A stretch of DNA of 64,000 bases, taken from NCBI GenBank assembly GCA_958450325.1, contig OY288257.1, forward strand, positions 61,155,718 to 61,219,717. Direction: 5' to 3'. Origin of the DNA: Agrostemma githago. Its lineage: Eukaryota > Streptophyta > Magnoliopsida > Caryophyllales > Caryophyllaceae. The notes under the pieces were generated by a model. That model was not told the origin of the DNA and did no database searches. It saw only the letters and a program-made list of their open reading frames with translations. Shown here piece by piece: positions 1 to 10,686 of the stretch (position 1 is the stretch's first letter; each line of letters starts with the position of its first letter). The translations under genes were made by a program, and so were the position numbers.

Positions 1-34
1 CCTTACCTTTGAGGGAAATGATAGTTTTGAAGAC

Positions 35-1146
35 ATGAAAAATGTGTGGCAGCCACATGTAAGCTACAAGGAGGTACATAGTTGGGGTATATTAGCCATG
101 GGATTGTCTTTTTGTAATGAATTAGGTGTCATATTTGAGCTCCCTTCATTCCAATATGATCTTGCTCGTTCTTCTTTTGATGGTATAACCACATATGATA
201 TGCTGATAAGTCATAAACTTGATTTCATTGGTTCTTTGCCTAAGTTCAACCTCCACTATAGCATCTATATTTGCAAGTTTATGATCATTAGTGGTGCTTG
301 TTATGGCAAGAGTGCGGTAAGGTCAAATTCCTTTTCTAACCCCACCCTTGAGGACAAGGGTGATTTTAGGGGTGTGGAAGATACTAGTAAGGAATGTAAT
401 TGGGAATCCAATCGTTTAGTCTTATGGCTTAACTACATCACTAATAGGACATGGAAAGGGGTTGGATTTCTTACTTACGTCTTTGACCCGGGTGGTTTGT
501 ATTGGCAAATTAATGTTTTGGATGGCCAAATTCTTGATTCTAGTAAGGAATTATGTGGAGATGTGTTACATTATATTCCATTCATGGTGTCATTACCTTG
601 CGTTTTATGTGCTCAATTTCGTGAGGGGTTTGATAAAGTATATGGAGTAAATGAGGGACAGAATAGTAATTATATCTTTTGGACAAAGAAAGTCACATGT
701 GCTGGTCAGATTATTCTGTGGAGCGGTTGGAGTGGCAAACTTATTTTGGTGAAGCATATTGATCGAGTTCGTATTCGGACAACAATAGCATTGATGAAGT
801 ATGTTAACCTTGGGTTGGCTTGGGAAATCTTACATGACCAACAACTTGCTTCCATTCTAAAGGAGACGAAGCTACTCTCTTTAGTGACTGGGATTATCAA
901 GATTAAAGCAAGACTTGAATGGAGACCGGGTCTTTCACTAGAGCATGACGAACAAAGCCCGAATGATACCATCTTTGTCTTTGATCCAGGTGGATTGCAC
1001 ATAGCTAAGGGATGTCTTGGTGAGCCAAACCGGATCCTTGAGGACAAGGATCATTTGATGGGGTGGGTATTGATACAAACCAAAATGTTAGTAAGAGGGT
1101 ATATTAGTAAATTTGTTCTTTATTTCTTATTCTCCAAGTTATATGT

Positions 1147-1208
<62 letters not shown>

Positions 1209-1222
1209 TTATTGAGTTGTAA
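35..1222 (+). pseudogene. Long open frame of transposon-like character, function unknown
   Basis: A 395-codon open frame begins near the window edge and may continue upstream of base 1. I do not recognise a complete domain. The words VFDPGGL (near 484 and again near 982) and LEDKGDF / LEDKDHL recur, so the frame seems to contain an internal diverged duplication, and such blocks resemble the poorly conserved linker parts of plant LTR-retrotransposon polyproteins. The last ~25 codons are only an (TA)n microsatellite read as YIYIYI, so the true coding end, if any, lies before about 1148. No splice pattern or promoter was found. A decayed host gene is the alternative. Confidence 0.25.
1149..1204. 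repeat. (TA)n microsatellite
   Basis: Uninterrupted TA dinucleotides, about 28 units. It truncates the meaning of the overlapping open frame. The stretch 1205-1460 after it shows no gene or clear repeat. Confidence 0.95.
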
Positions 1223-1460
1223 TGAGGTATCAAAGAATTTATCATCGAAAGTTGATCTTTCTTAGCTACCTAATCTCCATTTTCTCTCTAATTCCATCCA
1301 AACTCATTGATTAATCCTAGGTGATTCCTTCCCTTACCACAGATTATTCTATAGATCATCTAACCTATCGACTAATTAGTCGAACAGTTAAATCGATCAT
1401 ATCATTTATTTACTTCATTTTTACCCAATTATCTCTCATAAAAATTACGATTGTATCACG

Positions 1461-1693
1461 AATGGAGTGGAGAATGAAAATCGTGGGTCCCCATAATAAA
1501 AATATTAATATTAAAATAAATTAAAGAGATGTGTAAATGAATGATTGGAATAATGAAATATGTTGGGATCCACTGGAGAATAGAAACTTCATTCTTGGAT
1601 GGAGCAGTTCTTTTACGATAGAAAAAGTAAGATAAAAGTAATGAGGTGGATGAGGTGGGTCCCATCCAAGAATGAAATTTTGATGAGGATGCT
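1461..1693 (+). mobile_element. 5'-truncated Tourist-like MITE (same family as 63166-63523)
   Basis: This segment aligns by eye to the second two-thirds of the complete MITE at 63166-63523: the shared blocks include AATGGAGTGGAGAATGAAAA, the ATTAATATTAAAATAAATTA block and GTGGGTCCCATCCA, in the same order and orientation. It ends in the family terminus GATGCTC. The first ~110 bp of the family are missing, and no target duplication is visible on the 5' side. Confidence 0.75.
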
Positions 1694-2060
1694 CATGTTC
1701 ATCCATGAATGAATTTTTCATTCTTGGATGGGACCTATTCATTCCACCTCATCATTTATTCCTCAATTTTTTTCATCTTAAAAAAGCTCCTCCATCCAAA
1801 AATGAATTTACTATTCTCTAATAAATTCCAAAACCCACCCTCAATCCACGTGGCATTTTATCCTTGGTAGAATAAAATTAAAAGAAAAAAAATGTTGAAT
1901 AGAAATGGCAACTTGCCCCACAATTCTCATTCTCTCTTCCATTTGAGTGAACAAATAATTTTGAATTCTCCTTCACTGAGAATATTTCATTCTTGGATGG
2001 AGGATCAAAATTTCTCCATCCTCCATCAAGAATGAAGAAAAAAAATGGATGGAGATGCTC
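1694..2060 (-). mobile_element. Second Tourist-like MITE, inverted, tail-to-tail with the first
   Basis: Read on the minus strand this begins with GAGCATCTCCATCC at 2060, the canonical Tourist/Harbinger-type start, and continues with CATTCTTGATGGAGGATGG, an internal (A/T)-rich part and GGTCCCATCCAAGAATGAA before meeting the first copy. The trinucleotide after the terminus is TTA (2061-2063), as expected for the 3-bp duplication of this superfamily. The partner copy of the duplication is not found at the junction with the first copy, so one element probably inserted into the end of the other, or the pair arose by rearrangement. Confidence 0.65.
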
Positions 2061-2089
2061 TTAATATATGGATAGGATCTTCATTCTCC

Positions 2090-2520
2090 ACTAATTAATG
2101 TCGTTTCGGGTTTGATCTATGCACATTAGGCATATTAAGGAAATAAGTGTCTAGCAATTGTCTTTTTGGACCTCGAATTGACTTATGATCTGAATCTGTT
2201 TAATTAGAAAAGTATTTTCCTAATTAATATCTGAGTGATTAGAATTTCTATTGTACGGCATAGGATTTCTAATTTGTTTTAGGTTTCGGTTTAGGTTGGT
2301 TTATTATATAAACCCTAAAAATATGATACTAGTCTGAAATTTGTAATCTCTCCTCAAACTAATAAGTGAATGTAGGTAGTAAACCGTAAATCTGTCTGTC
2401 TCTCGATTTTACGTTCTTAATTTGCTTGTCTTTCTTCTTCACGAGCAACGTCCACCATCTTGATCTGCCGCAGACTCAAACTATTCCTCCCATCAAAACT
2501 ACTCTCAATTTTAACGTTCA
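2090..2520 (+). repeat. Possible solo LTR remnant
   Basis: A TATA-like TATATAAACCCTAAAA near 2307 is followed at about 100 bp by a T/C-rich stretch of the kind seen in the R-U5 part of plant copia LTRs. No second LTR, primer-binding site or target duplication was located, so this is a weak call. Confidence 0.2.
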
Positions 2521-3082
2521 TCTCAGACAATGATTTTACATTTTAGTTGTATAAAGAGTTGTCGTTGTTGTTTTAAAACAGTCTCATATCGTGAAAACTG
2601 AAACGATTCTTATAAATAAAAAGATTACCTATTTATTAGTTAATACAAACACTACAAGAGAATTGCAATTTAGCTACTAATTTAGCAACTGCCTAAAATT
2701 CAGTCGCTAAATTTATAAATTAGCTACTACTTTTGAGACATAAATATATTTAGTCTCAATTTTAGAGATCAAAATATAGTGGTAGCTAATTACGTCGCTA
2801 TTATAGAGACTAAATAAAGACGATAGCAAATTTGGTATCTAATTTAAGTTTTTAGATACGGAAAAACGTCAGTAGCCAAAGTCGTCTCTATATATATCGA
2901 CATAAAATTGCGAATAATGTATTTAGTTTTTATATAGGAGACCAAAGTAAATTCGTAAATAAGTGTAGAAGTTATTATAGAAACGAAACCAAGGGAGTAG
3001 CAATTTTAGTATCTAATTTAAATTCTTAGCTACGGAAATAAATTGGTAGCTAAATTTAGTTGCCGGTTGTTGCTATCATGTA

Positions 3083-3172
3083 CTCCCTCCGTATCTATAT
3101 GTTCGTCCACTTTTAATATAATACTACACCCATATATTAAACTTTGTGAACGAACATACAGATACGGAGGAG
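3083..3172. mobile_element. Stowaway-like MITE nested in the CACTA element
   Basis: Terminal inverted repeats CTCCCTCCGTATCTATATG... and ...CAGATACGGAGGAG are flanked by TA on both sides (3081-3082, 3173-3174), the Tc1/mariner signature. Only 90 bp long and almost a single hairpin. It must be younger than the CACTA element it interrupts. Confidence 0.85.
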
Positions 3173-3350
3173 TATTTTTTATATTTCTTATGATATTTTT
3201 TTTTACTGTCACCAAAAAAAATGATATTTTTTTATATTTTTTAATATATGTATATTATTATTGGAGTATTATAAAAATATCTTACAATCCACATTTTAAT
3301 GATTAATTTTACCTTTAAGTATACATTCATTGCCCAAATAAGCATAAATC

Positions 3351-3404
3351 TGGCCCAATGGTTTGAATGTTTGTCAAGTGTTTGAAGGTTATGGGTTCAA
3401 TTCC
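3351..3404 (+). repeat. SINE-like tRNA-type promoter (A and B boxes)
   Basis: TGGCCCAATGG resembles a pol III A box and GGTTCAATTCC, about 43 bp downstream, a B box. It may be the head of a decayed SINE inside the CACTA element. No poly(A) tail or target duplication was identified. Confidence 0.35.
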
Positions 3405-3440
3405 TCTTGCGAACATAAATCATCAATTTCTATACAAGAG

Positions 3441-3522
3441 ACGATGGTGTGGTGTGTGGACCTACATGGTAGCTGATGGGCCACGATGGTGTGGTGTGTG
3501 GACCTACATGGTAGCTGATGGG
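3441..3522 (+). repeat. 42-bp tandem duplication
   Basis: The block starting ACGATGGTGTGGTGTGTGG and ending GTAGCTGATGGG occurs twice head-to-tail (3441-3480 and 3483-3522) without a mismatch, so the duplication is recent. Confidence 0.95.
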
Positions 3523-4218
3523 CGGGGTAGGAGGGTTGTATGATGTGTATTTCTTGTTTTTTTCGCGGCCATTTTAGATACCAAAAAATTGCGTCGCTAA
3601 TTTTGCTGCAACTGAATCGGTCTCTAAGTTCGTCCCTAAATTAGCTACTATACAATCTACGGTCGCTAATGTAGCTACTCGAATTTTCGTCTCTATTATT
3701 GTCTCAAACTTTGCCACCACGCTTTCGTCTCTAAATTGGTAGCTAATTTTGGTGGCTAATTCAGTATCTAAATTAGTGACAAGGCGTTTAGCTACTAATG
3801 AAATTTAGTCGTAAATTCGGTCTCTAAGCTAATTAGCTACTGAATATTGAAGATTTGCTACTAAAACCTCCGACTCTAAAGTGACTTTACCTTGTAGTGA
3901 AATACAAGTGACTTTATCAGTTGATGTTATTTTTTAGAAAGCAACTTTATCTATTTAATTACATAAGTGGATCGTCTTATGCTCTGACCACACAATTTGT
4001 GTTATGATTGTTAAATGAATTCGGCATATGTTGGAAAGTTTGCATATTTTGATCAAGTTGTTGATGATGTCACATCCTCACATCGCATGAAACACATTTG
4101 ATCCAAAAGTACCTTGATTTCGTTACTTTGTTTTTAAGGTAATGATGATGATGATTTGTGATGAAAGTGTGATTATACAATTAACCACTGCACGTTGCAC
4201 GTTTATTCCTATTGTTTA

Positions 4219-4249
4219 CATCATATCATATCATATCATATCATATCAT
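4219..4249 (+). repeat. (TCATA)n microsatellite
   Basis: About six uninterrupted 5-bp units. The surrounding 3900-4435 is unique-looking spacer with no gene that I can see. Confidence 0.9.
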
Positions 4250-4435
4250 GCACTTACTTTATAAGGAACTTGAGTCTAAATTTTGATGATAAGTTTCACT
4301 TTAAAGTTTGAATGTTTTGTGCAACATATTTATGAACCGGTTCATAGTGTACGTTGACCTCTTGGAGTAATTGGGTCTCTTTACAAATTTTTAGGATAAA
4401 TTTTGGCAAGTTGCTTTTGCATAATTACTTTTATA

Positions 4436-4706
4436 CTCCCTCCGTCCCACTAAGATTGTCCCGTATTCCTTTTTGGGTAGGTTCTTAATGATTGTCCTAT
4501 TTTTCAACTTTCCTTTTTAGTCTATCCTTTTTTACAACTTCGTCCCTACTAAGACAAAGTATTACTATTTTACCATTCAATTAACCCATACCACCTCATA
4601 CATCACCCTATAAAGTAGTCATGATTGCCTATATACTCAATCATCACACCATTTTCTTAGTTATCGTGCAAAAGTAAACGGGACAAACATTTTGGGACGG
4701 AGGGAG
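4436..4706. mobile_element. Stowaway MITE
   Basis: 271 bp with near-perfect termini CTCCCTCCGTCCCACTAAG and the reverse complement of CTCCCTCCGTCCCAAAATG, flanked by TA (4434-4435 and 4707-4708). No coding capacity. Confidence 0.9.
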
Positions 4707-5004
4707 TATATGATAAAGGTACAGTCACCGATTTAGATGACTATGTATGCCCCTCTATCTATATACGAGTAAATATTATCACCTTTCAAGAAATTTGGAG
4801 GTCCTGTTCCATTGGTATAACGGGAGAAGTCGAACACACAATCTTTTTACGAAATTTAACTATCTTATCTACTACGGAATACATTAATGTAATACTTTTG
4901 TTAATGTTATATGAACAATACACGATTGTACTCAAGAAGTGGGGAGGAATTGTTGTACTTTTCTTTGTTTTCGGATGCTCTTCTGGCATTGACGAAAATT
5001 GATA

Positions 5005-5207
5005 CTCCCTCCGAGTTCCTATGATTGCCTCGTTTCTTTTTGGGTGGAAAATAAGGAAGGAAAAATTAGCGGTTAAAAAAAGAAGAAAGAGAGATAAATG
5101 GGTGGGTGAATGTGAATCACACATTTATGACCTAAAATGAAAAGTGGGTAAAAGATTGAACTCAGCTCAAAAAAGAAAATGGGACAATGTTAGAAACTCG
5201 GAGGGAG
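5005..5207. mobile_element. Stowaway-like MITE
   Basis: 203 bp with termini CTCCCTCCGAGTTCCTATG and the reverse complement of CTCCCTCCGAGTTTCTAAC, flanked by TA (5003-5004 and 5208-5209). The termini differ from the previous MITE after CTCCCTCCG, so it is another subfamily. Confidence 0.88.
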
Positions 5208-5370
5208 TATAATATAAAGTCCACTTTTCACCAAAAAAAAACAATACACGATTGAGGTTCTTCACATACTTGTTAGGACTCGAACAACCCTAAGGATCGT
5301 ATATAATTAACGGAGTCCTAAAGATTGTATTTAAACATTTAAAATCTTTTAAATTTAGTATAAACATATG

Positions 5371-6050
5371 TGATGGGAGTTGACTAAGTGTCACGGGTCG
5401 CCCGCCTGTGGCACCCTGGAATAATTCGCCCCCAGGGTGAATTGAGGATTGCCCAGCAGGCTCGCCCTGCAAAAGACCACGGGAAAGCACTCCAAGGCTT
5501 GCGCCTGCTCAGCAGGGTCTTGCCGTCAGCCGAGCAGGGCCACCAAGTCCCCTGCGTGCTGGTTTCCAGGGCGCCCAAACCCCCAGTACGAGCAGGGGAA
5601 ACCGAGGGCCCATCCGTCATTTAGCCTCAGGTAATAGGAAGTGGGTGGATGAGGAGAGACCACGTGTCGTCCTCACGTCCACCCATTCTCCCGCTCTTTT
5701 CCCTCTCCTCCTCTCTCTCTTGTGGGAAGGTATAAATACCCACCCATTTTCCACTTAGGGGGGGGGGTGGGATTTTCTCTCTCTAGACTCTTACTCCTAA
5801 AAACGCCGCCTAGCTCATCACGAGTTAGGTTCATCAAGGCATTCACGGACTGACTTAGGCATCGGAGAGGGTTCCCTCGGACAACCTCCGAGGCCCTGTG
5901 CGCTACTTGTGCAGGGAGCAGACTCAATCCGCCGGAAAGGTCCGACCATAGGAGAGGGGAAGGGAGAGATCAAAGGAAGTCAAGCAAGCAATATCCGAAT
6001 ATTAAGAACCCGAATTCATAGTCGGGTTAATTGATTCCGTGACTGGAACA
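5371..6050 (+). repeat. 5' LTR
   Basis: 680 bp, begins TGATGGGAGTTGACTAAGTG and ends GAACA, giving the TG...CA boundary. TATA box TATAAATA at 5731-5738, so transcription should start near 5760, in or after a run of G. Open frames on both strands inside the LTR are chance. Confidence 0.95.
5731..5738 (+). promoter_or_regulatory. TATA box of the 5' LTR
   Basis: TATAAATA sits 360 bp into the LTR after a pyrimidine-rich stretch. The same motif is at 16580-16587 in the 3' LTR. Confidence 0.75.
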
Positions 6051-6053
6051 ATT

Positions 6054-6071
6054 TGGCGCCGTCTGTGGGGA
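6054..6071 (+). promoter_or_regulatory. Primer-binding site
   Basis: TGGCGCCGTCTGTGGGGA starts three bases after the LTR end. TGG pairs with the CCA end of a tRNA, and this sequence type is the usual minus-strand priming site of plant gypsy elements. I did not assign the tRNA isotype. Confidence 0.85.
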
Positions 6072-6156
6072 CGATCTAGGTTGTACCCACGAAATTACCC
6101 ACAAAATCAACCATTCCAAAACACGAAATTAACAAATTAACCACTCACAATTGAAC

Positions 6157-8559
6157 ATGCCTGAAATTTTCGACACCAGCTCGGTGGCAACCCCGCCCAA
6201 AGCCCCCCAATATGGCATGCCACCAGAAGTAACTCCTGCCGCCACGATTCCAGGCGTGGGGCGAGCCAGTCTCCAGGGGGCACCGGGTCAGGGGGCAGCT
6301 GCCATGGCAGGGCAGGGGAGCCATCCGAGGCATGTTCTAAACCTCACCCCTGCTCAGATGGTATAGACTGCAGCGTTCTTCTCAGCTATGCTGGATCAGG
6401 AATTCACCCCGGACGATCTGGTAGGCAGGGTCGCCACGACCCCCAGGTTGCTCCACTTTGAAAGTGGAGAAGGAACCGGGGGCACAAAGCGAACCGCCGT
6501 CAGAAACGTTCAGAAAAAGGCTAGGAAGACAGCTCAGGCATATGCACAAGTGCAAAAGCGAATCTCAGAGGCCCGTCAGGAGCCGCCTGCACAGCAGAAG
6601 GTAGCTGGTCCTGAGGAAGCATTCTCCATTCATATTACAGAATCCACGGCCGCTCGTGAAAGAGGAGGCCTATCCCAGGACCTGAGAAATCGCATGAAGC
6701 ACAAGGAGCCAGTGTCCAAACGCTTGGGAGAGAAACAAGATGTATTCTCCAGGCTGACACCGGTTGAGGGATTGCGTCCTGCCCCAAGGCTATCCCAAAG
6801 CCTGCAATCCAGGCTCAACAACGGTCAGCCTATGAGGCCCAGGCACCGTCAGGGTGATAACCTCGAGCCTGCCCAGAAAAAGCGCTCACGGTATCACTCT
6901 CCTTCCCAGGACGATGAGGCGATAAGCAAGCGCCCACCAAGGCGCCGCTCCCCTGAAAGTAGGAGACCGACCCCTGACAGAAGGGACGACTACGGTCACT
7001 ACTCAGGCGCGAGCAGGTCAAAAATGGTGGGCAGGCCAACCAAGACCCCGCTTCACCCTGAGGTTCAGGCGTATCCTATCCCGAAGATTAAGATGCCGAC
7101 TGTGAAGTTCGACGGAACTACAGATCCGGAAGATCACCTGGCTGCGTACGAAAGCCACATGGGCATGTACGACGCCGACGACGCAGTCTGGTGCAAGATC
7201 TTCCCCACCATCCTGGTGAGCCTAGCCCAGGGTTGGTTCAGGGACCTCCCGCAGGGGTCAATCTCTTTCTTCGTTGAGCTGGCAGAAATGTTCCTGGACC
7301 AGTATGCTGGAAACAAAAGACGGCGTCTCACCCGTTTCGACCTGATGACCCTCAGGCAAAAGAAGGGCGAAACTGTCAGGGAATATCTAAAGAGATTCGA
7401 CCTATCATTCCAGCAGGTGAAAGAAATTGACGACCCAACAGCAGCGTATGCACTAACCAACTCCCTGCTCCCCGGCGAGATGAAAAACCAAATGATTAGG
7501 GCCCAGCCGGAAACCCTGGCCAAAGCCAGAAAGATTGCAGAGGGGTTTATGCTGCAGGAAGAGTTCCACAGCCTGCCGGAGACCCCCGCAGGCCCTACCA
7601 GGCAACAGGGGGGACCGCAGGGTGGACGCGGTAGAAACGAATCCGGAAGGCATAGAACTGAGGAAGGGGATACCCCTAAAAAGGAGCGCACTGTCTACCA
7701 GCCCAGGTTCGACAGTTACACAGCCCTTAACAAATCCAGGGCGGAAATCTTCGAGCTGGAAAAGGAAATTGCTAAATGGAATCGCCCGAGCAAACCGCGC
7801 AGTCCAAAAGGGGACCCCAAGAAATTCTGCACTTTCCACGACTGTGTAGGCCACACCACCGAAGAGTGTCGCCACCTGAAAGACGAAATTGAGAAGCTGA
7901 TCAGGAATGGCTGGTTGGCCAACTACGCAGCCAGGAATAAATCTCAGAAAGAAGCGCCTGAAAAGCCCGAAGGCTCGGTACAGAACCGCCTGGTAATCCA
8001 TGTGGTATCAGGGGATGCGGAAGGCCTAGTCAGCCGAAGGGGGCAGAAAAGGCAAATTCGAGAGCTAAGGAACCAAATCTACTACGCTGAAAGAGCAGGA
8101 AGCCCGAAAGGAGTAACGCTGAGCATCACACCCGAAGATGCAGGGCGGGTGGTGTACCCTCACAGCGATCCCCTGGTGCTATCCTTGGTTATCAGCAACC
8201 ACATTGTTCGGAGGTGCATGGTGGATACCGGTGCCTACACGAATTTGCTGTACAAAGACGCCTTCGACAAAATGGGTCTGGAGAAAAGGCACCTACGACC
8301 TGCCCCTGGGTCATTATATGGGTTCACCGGAGCAGGCGTATTGCCCATGGGGATCATAGACCTACCTGTAACATTTGGGGAGGGAGCTACTGCCAGAAAT
8401 GTCAGGGCATCATTCGTTGTAGTGGATGCGAGGTCTGCTTATAACGCCCTGATCGGCAGAGCCACCCTGGACGAGATTGAAGCGGCCATATCAATCAGGG
8501 CTCTCACTATAGCCTATGTTACTGATTTCGGCCTAGAAGGAAAAGTGCGCGGAGACTAG
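6157..8559 (+). pseudogene. gag-protease of the Tat element, broken by an in-frame TAG
   Basis: Capsid-nucleocapsid and protease region. The chosen ATG (6157) opens MPEIFDTSS; the same frame is stopped by TAG at 6364-6366 and then stays open to TAG at 8557-8559. A gypsy-type Gag domain lies around 7090-7560 (FDGTTDPEDHL ... VREYLKRFDL). A zinc knuckle of the form C-x2-H-x2-C-x-GH-x4-C is coded near 7830-7870. The protease active site reads DTGAYTNLL near 8224. The N-terminal part is basic, proline- and arginine-rich. Both stops fit CAG to TAG changes: VQTAAFF and GDQESAR would be natural readings, the latter a familiar Tat gag/pol junction. It is therefore probably one gag-pro-pol polyprotein that mutated, not a programmed readthrough, although the second stop alone could be read that way. 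Confidence 0.85.
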
Positions 8560-10686
8560 GAGTCGGCCAGACAATGCTACTCCGTGGCCCTGCAGGCTCA
8601 CGAAAGCGAAAGAAAAGGAAAAAGAAAAGCCGACAGTTCCCCCAGCAGGGAAGGCGAGATTCCAGCCGGTAATCAGGTGCCAAACCACCTGGAACTTGGG
8701 GGAGAAAGCATGCTGGTGGACCTGGAGCCAGGGAGGCAAGTCCTTATAGGGGCCGACCTGGAAGAGTCCTACCAGGCTGAACTGGTCGAGCTGCTGAAAG
8801 AAAACAAGGATGTATTCGCCTACTCGGCGGATGAGATGCCAGGGGTTGATCCAGCGTGTATCGTTCACAGGCTGAACGTAAGCGCGGACGCTCGCCCTGT
8901 GAAGCAGAAAAAGCGGAACATGTCCGCAGAAAAAGACTTGGCAATCAAGGAAGAAATTGAAAAACTTTTGAAGGCAGACTTTATAGAAGTTTGTGACTAC
9001 CCTGAGTGGTTGGCGAATGTAGTCATGGTCAAAAAATCGTCAGGCGCATGGAGAATGTGCGTGGACTTTACGAACCTCAACAAAGCCTGCCCGAAAGACT
9101 GCTACCCGCTCCCCAGAATCGACCAACTGGTGGACGCTACCAGTGGGTATACTATGCTAAGCTTCCTGGATGCCTTCTCAGGGTATCATCAGGTATATTT
9201 ATGGCAGCCGGACAGAGTTAAGTGCGCATTTATCACTAGTTCAGACACCTACATGTACAAGATGATGCCATTCGGGCTGAAAAACGCAGGAGCCACGTAC
9301 CAACGCCTGGTCGACAAGGTGTTCGAAAGTCAAAAAGGCAGGAACATAGAAGCTTATGTCGATGACGCCATTGTGAAAAGTAAAGGAGACAAAGAGCACC
9401 TGGCGGACCTGCGGGAGACCTTCTCCTCCCTGCGCGCCTACAAAATGAAACTCAATCCGAAGAAGTGTACGTTTGGGGTTCGCTCTGGAAAATTCTTGGG
9501 TTTTTTGGTCAGCTCTCGAGGGATAGACGCTAACCCCGAGAAAGTTCAGGCTGTTCTGGACCTTCCTGAGCCAAAGACCATCAGGGACATCCAACGTCTG
9601 ACAGGCCGCATGGCCGCCCTGGCACGATTCATCGCCAGGTCAGCAGACAAGTCAACCCCATTCTTCAAAGTACTGAAAGGCAACAAGCAATTCAAATGGG
9701 AGGACGAACAAAAAGAAGCATTCGGGCAGTTGAAGGAGCATTTAAAGAAACTCCCCACCCTGGCGAGACCAGTGGCAGGGGAAAAACTCTTCCTCTACAT
9801 CGCTGTAACCAATGTGACAGTCAGCGCAGTCATCTTGAGGGAGGAAGCAGGCGCTCAACAGCCCATATATTTTGTAAGTCACGCCCTGGGGGCAGTAGAG
9901 AAAAACTATCCTATGGTCGAAAAAGCAGCCTACGCGGTTGTTATAGCGGCCAGAAAGTTGAGGCCATACTTCGACGCACATCCTGTCGTAGTATTAACAG
10001 ACCAGCCCCTAGAGAAGGTGCTGGAAAAATTTGAAAAGTCAGGCAGGCTGCTAAAGTGGGCTATTGAGTTGAGTGGACTGGGGATCACATACCAATCAAG
10101 AACAGCCATCAAGGCCCAAGCCTTGGCCGACTTTCTGGCAGAATGTTCCCACTCCGAGGAGGATAGCCCAACCCCCGGCGAGTGGATAGTATACACCGAT
10201 GGGTCCTCCACGGCTAATGGAGCAGAGGCTGGAGTAATATTGACCAGCCCAGAAGGGACCGACTTTGAGCATGCTCTCAGATTTGTCTTTCCCGCGTCAA
10301 ACAATGAAGCTGAGTACGAAGCAGTGCTCGCAGGCGTCAATCTAGCCAAAGCCGCAGGCGCGGAGCAGATTGTCCTGGCAACGGACTCCCAACTCATCGC
10401 CAACCAAATCAATGGAGAGTATGAGGCTAGAGACCAAACAATGGCCGCGTACCTGGAAATGGTGAAGAGGGAATTGTCAGGACTAAAATCATATGAGATC
10501 AGACAGATCCCTCGATCCCAGAACAATCGGGCGGACGCCCTGTCAAAGCTGGCTAGCTCCAGCCTGCAGGATATAAGAAGATCGGTATGGGTGGACGTCA
10601 TCCAGGAAAAATCTACCATCCCCGGCCAGACCGTTGGCGCGGTGGAAGAGGCAGGGCCCGAAGATACTACTGGCCGACCCTGCTGA
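8560..10686 (+). pseudogene. pol: reverse transcriptase, RNase H and archaeal-type second RNase H
   Basis: In the same frame as gag. The RT core runs about 8930-9500, with the catalytic AYVDDAIVKS near 9352. The gypsy RNase H follows (FLYIAVT ... near 9790, VLTDQPLEK near 9993) but is degenerate, as is usual for the first RNase H of Tat elements. A second, archaeal-like RNase H follows at about 10180-10560 with its acidic residues visible: YTDGSS, NNEAEYEA, ATDSQ and NRADALS. The duplicated RNase H is the key lineage marker. The frame breaks just after 10600 where a deletion removed the linker to integrase; the ORF then runs out at 10686. Confidence 0.9.

Larger units (their letters stand above)
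2650..3899. mobile_element. Non-autonomous CACTA (CMC/EnSpm) transposon
   Basis: The element opens with CACTACAAGAG and closes with CTTGTAGTG, the inverted CACTA terminus, and is flanked on both sides by AAA, fitting the 3-bp target duplication of the superfamily. Both halves are filled with subterminal repeats built from TAGCTACTAA, GTCGCTAAA and GTCTCTAAA words in both orientations, as transposase-binding arrays of CACTA elements are. There is no transposase ORF in its 1250 bp, so it could only move with help from elsewhere. Nested inside are a Stowaway MITE (3083-3172), a tRNA-like promoter pair near 3351-3404 and a 42-bp tandem duplication. Confidence 0.88.

Noticed and set aside
5384..5634. 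Open frames in both strands of the LTRs (also 16125-16584)
   Set aside because: They duplicate with the LTR, are short and have no domain; consistent with G/C-rich chance frames.
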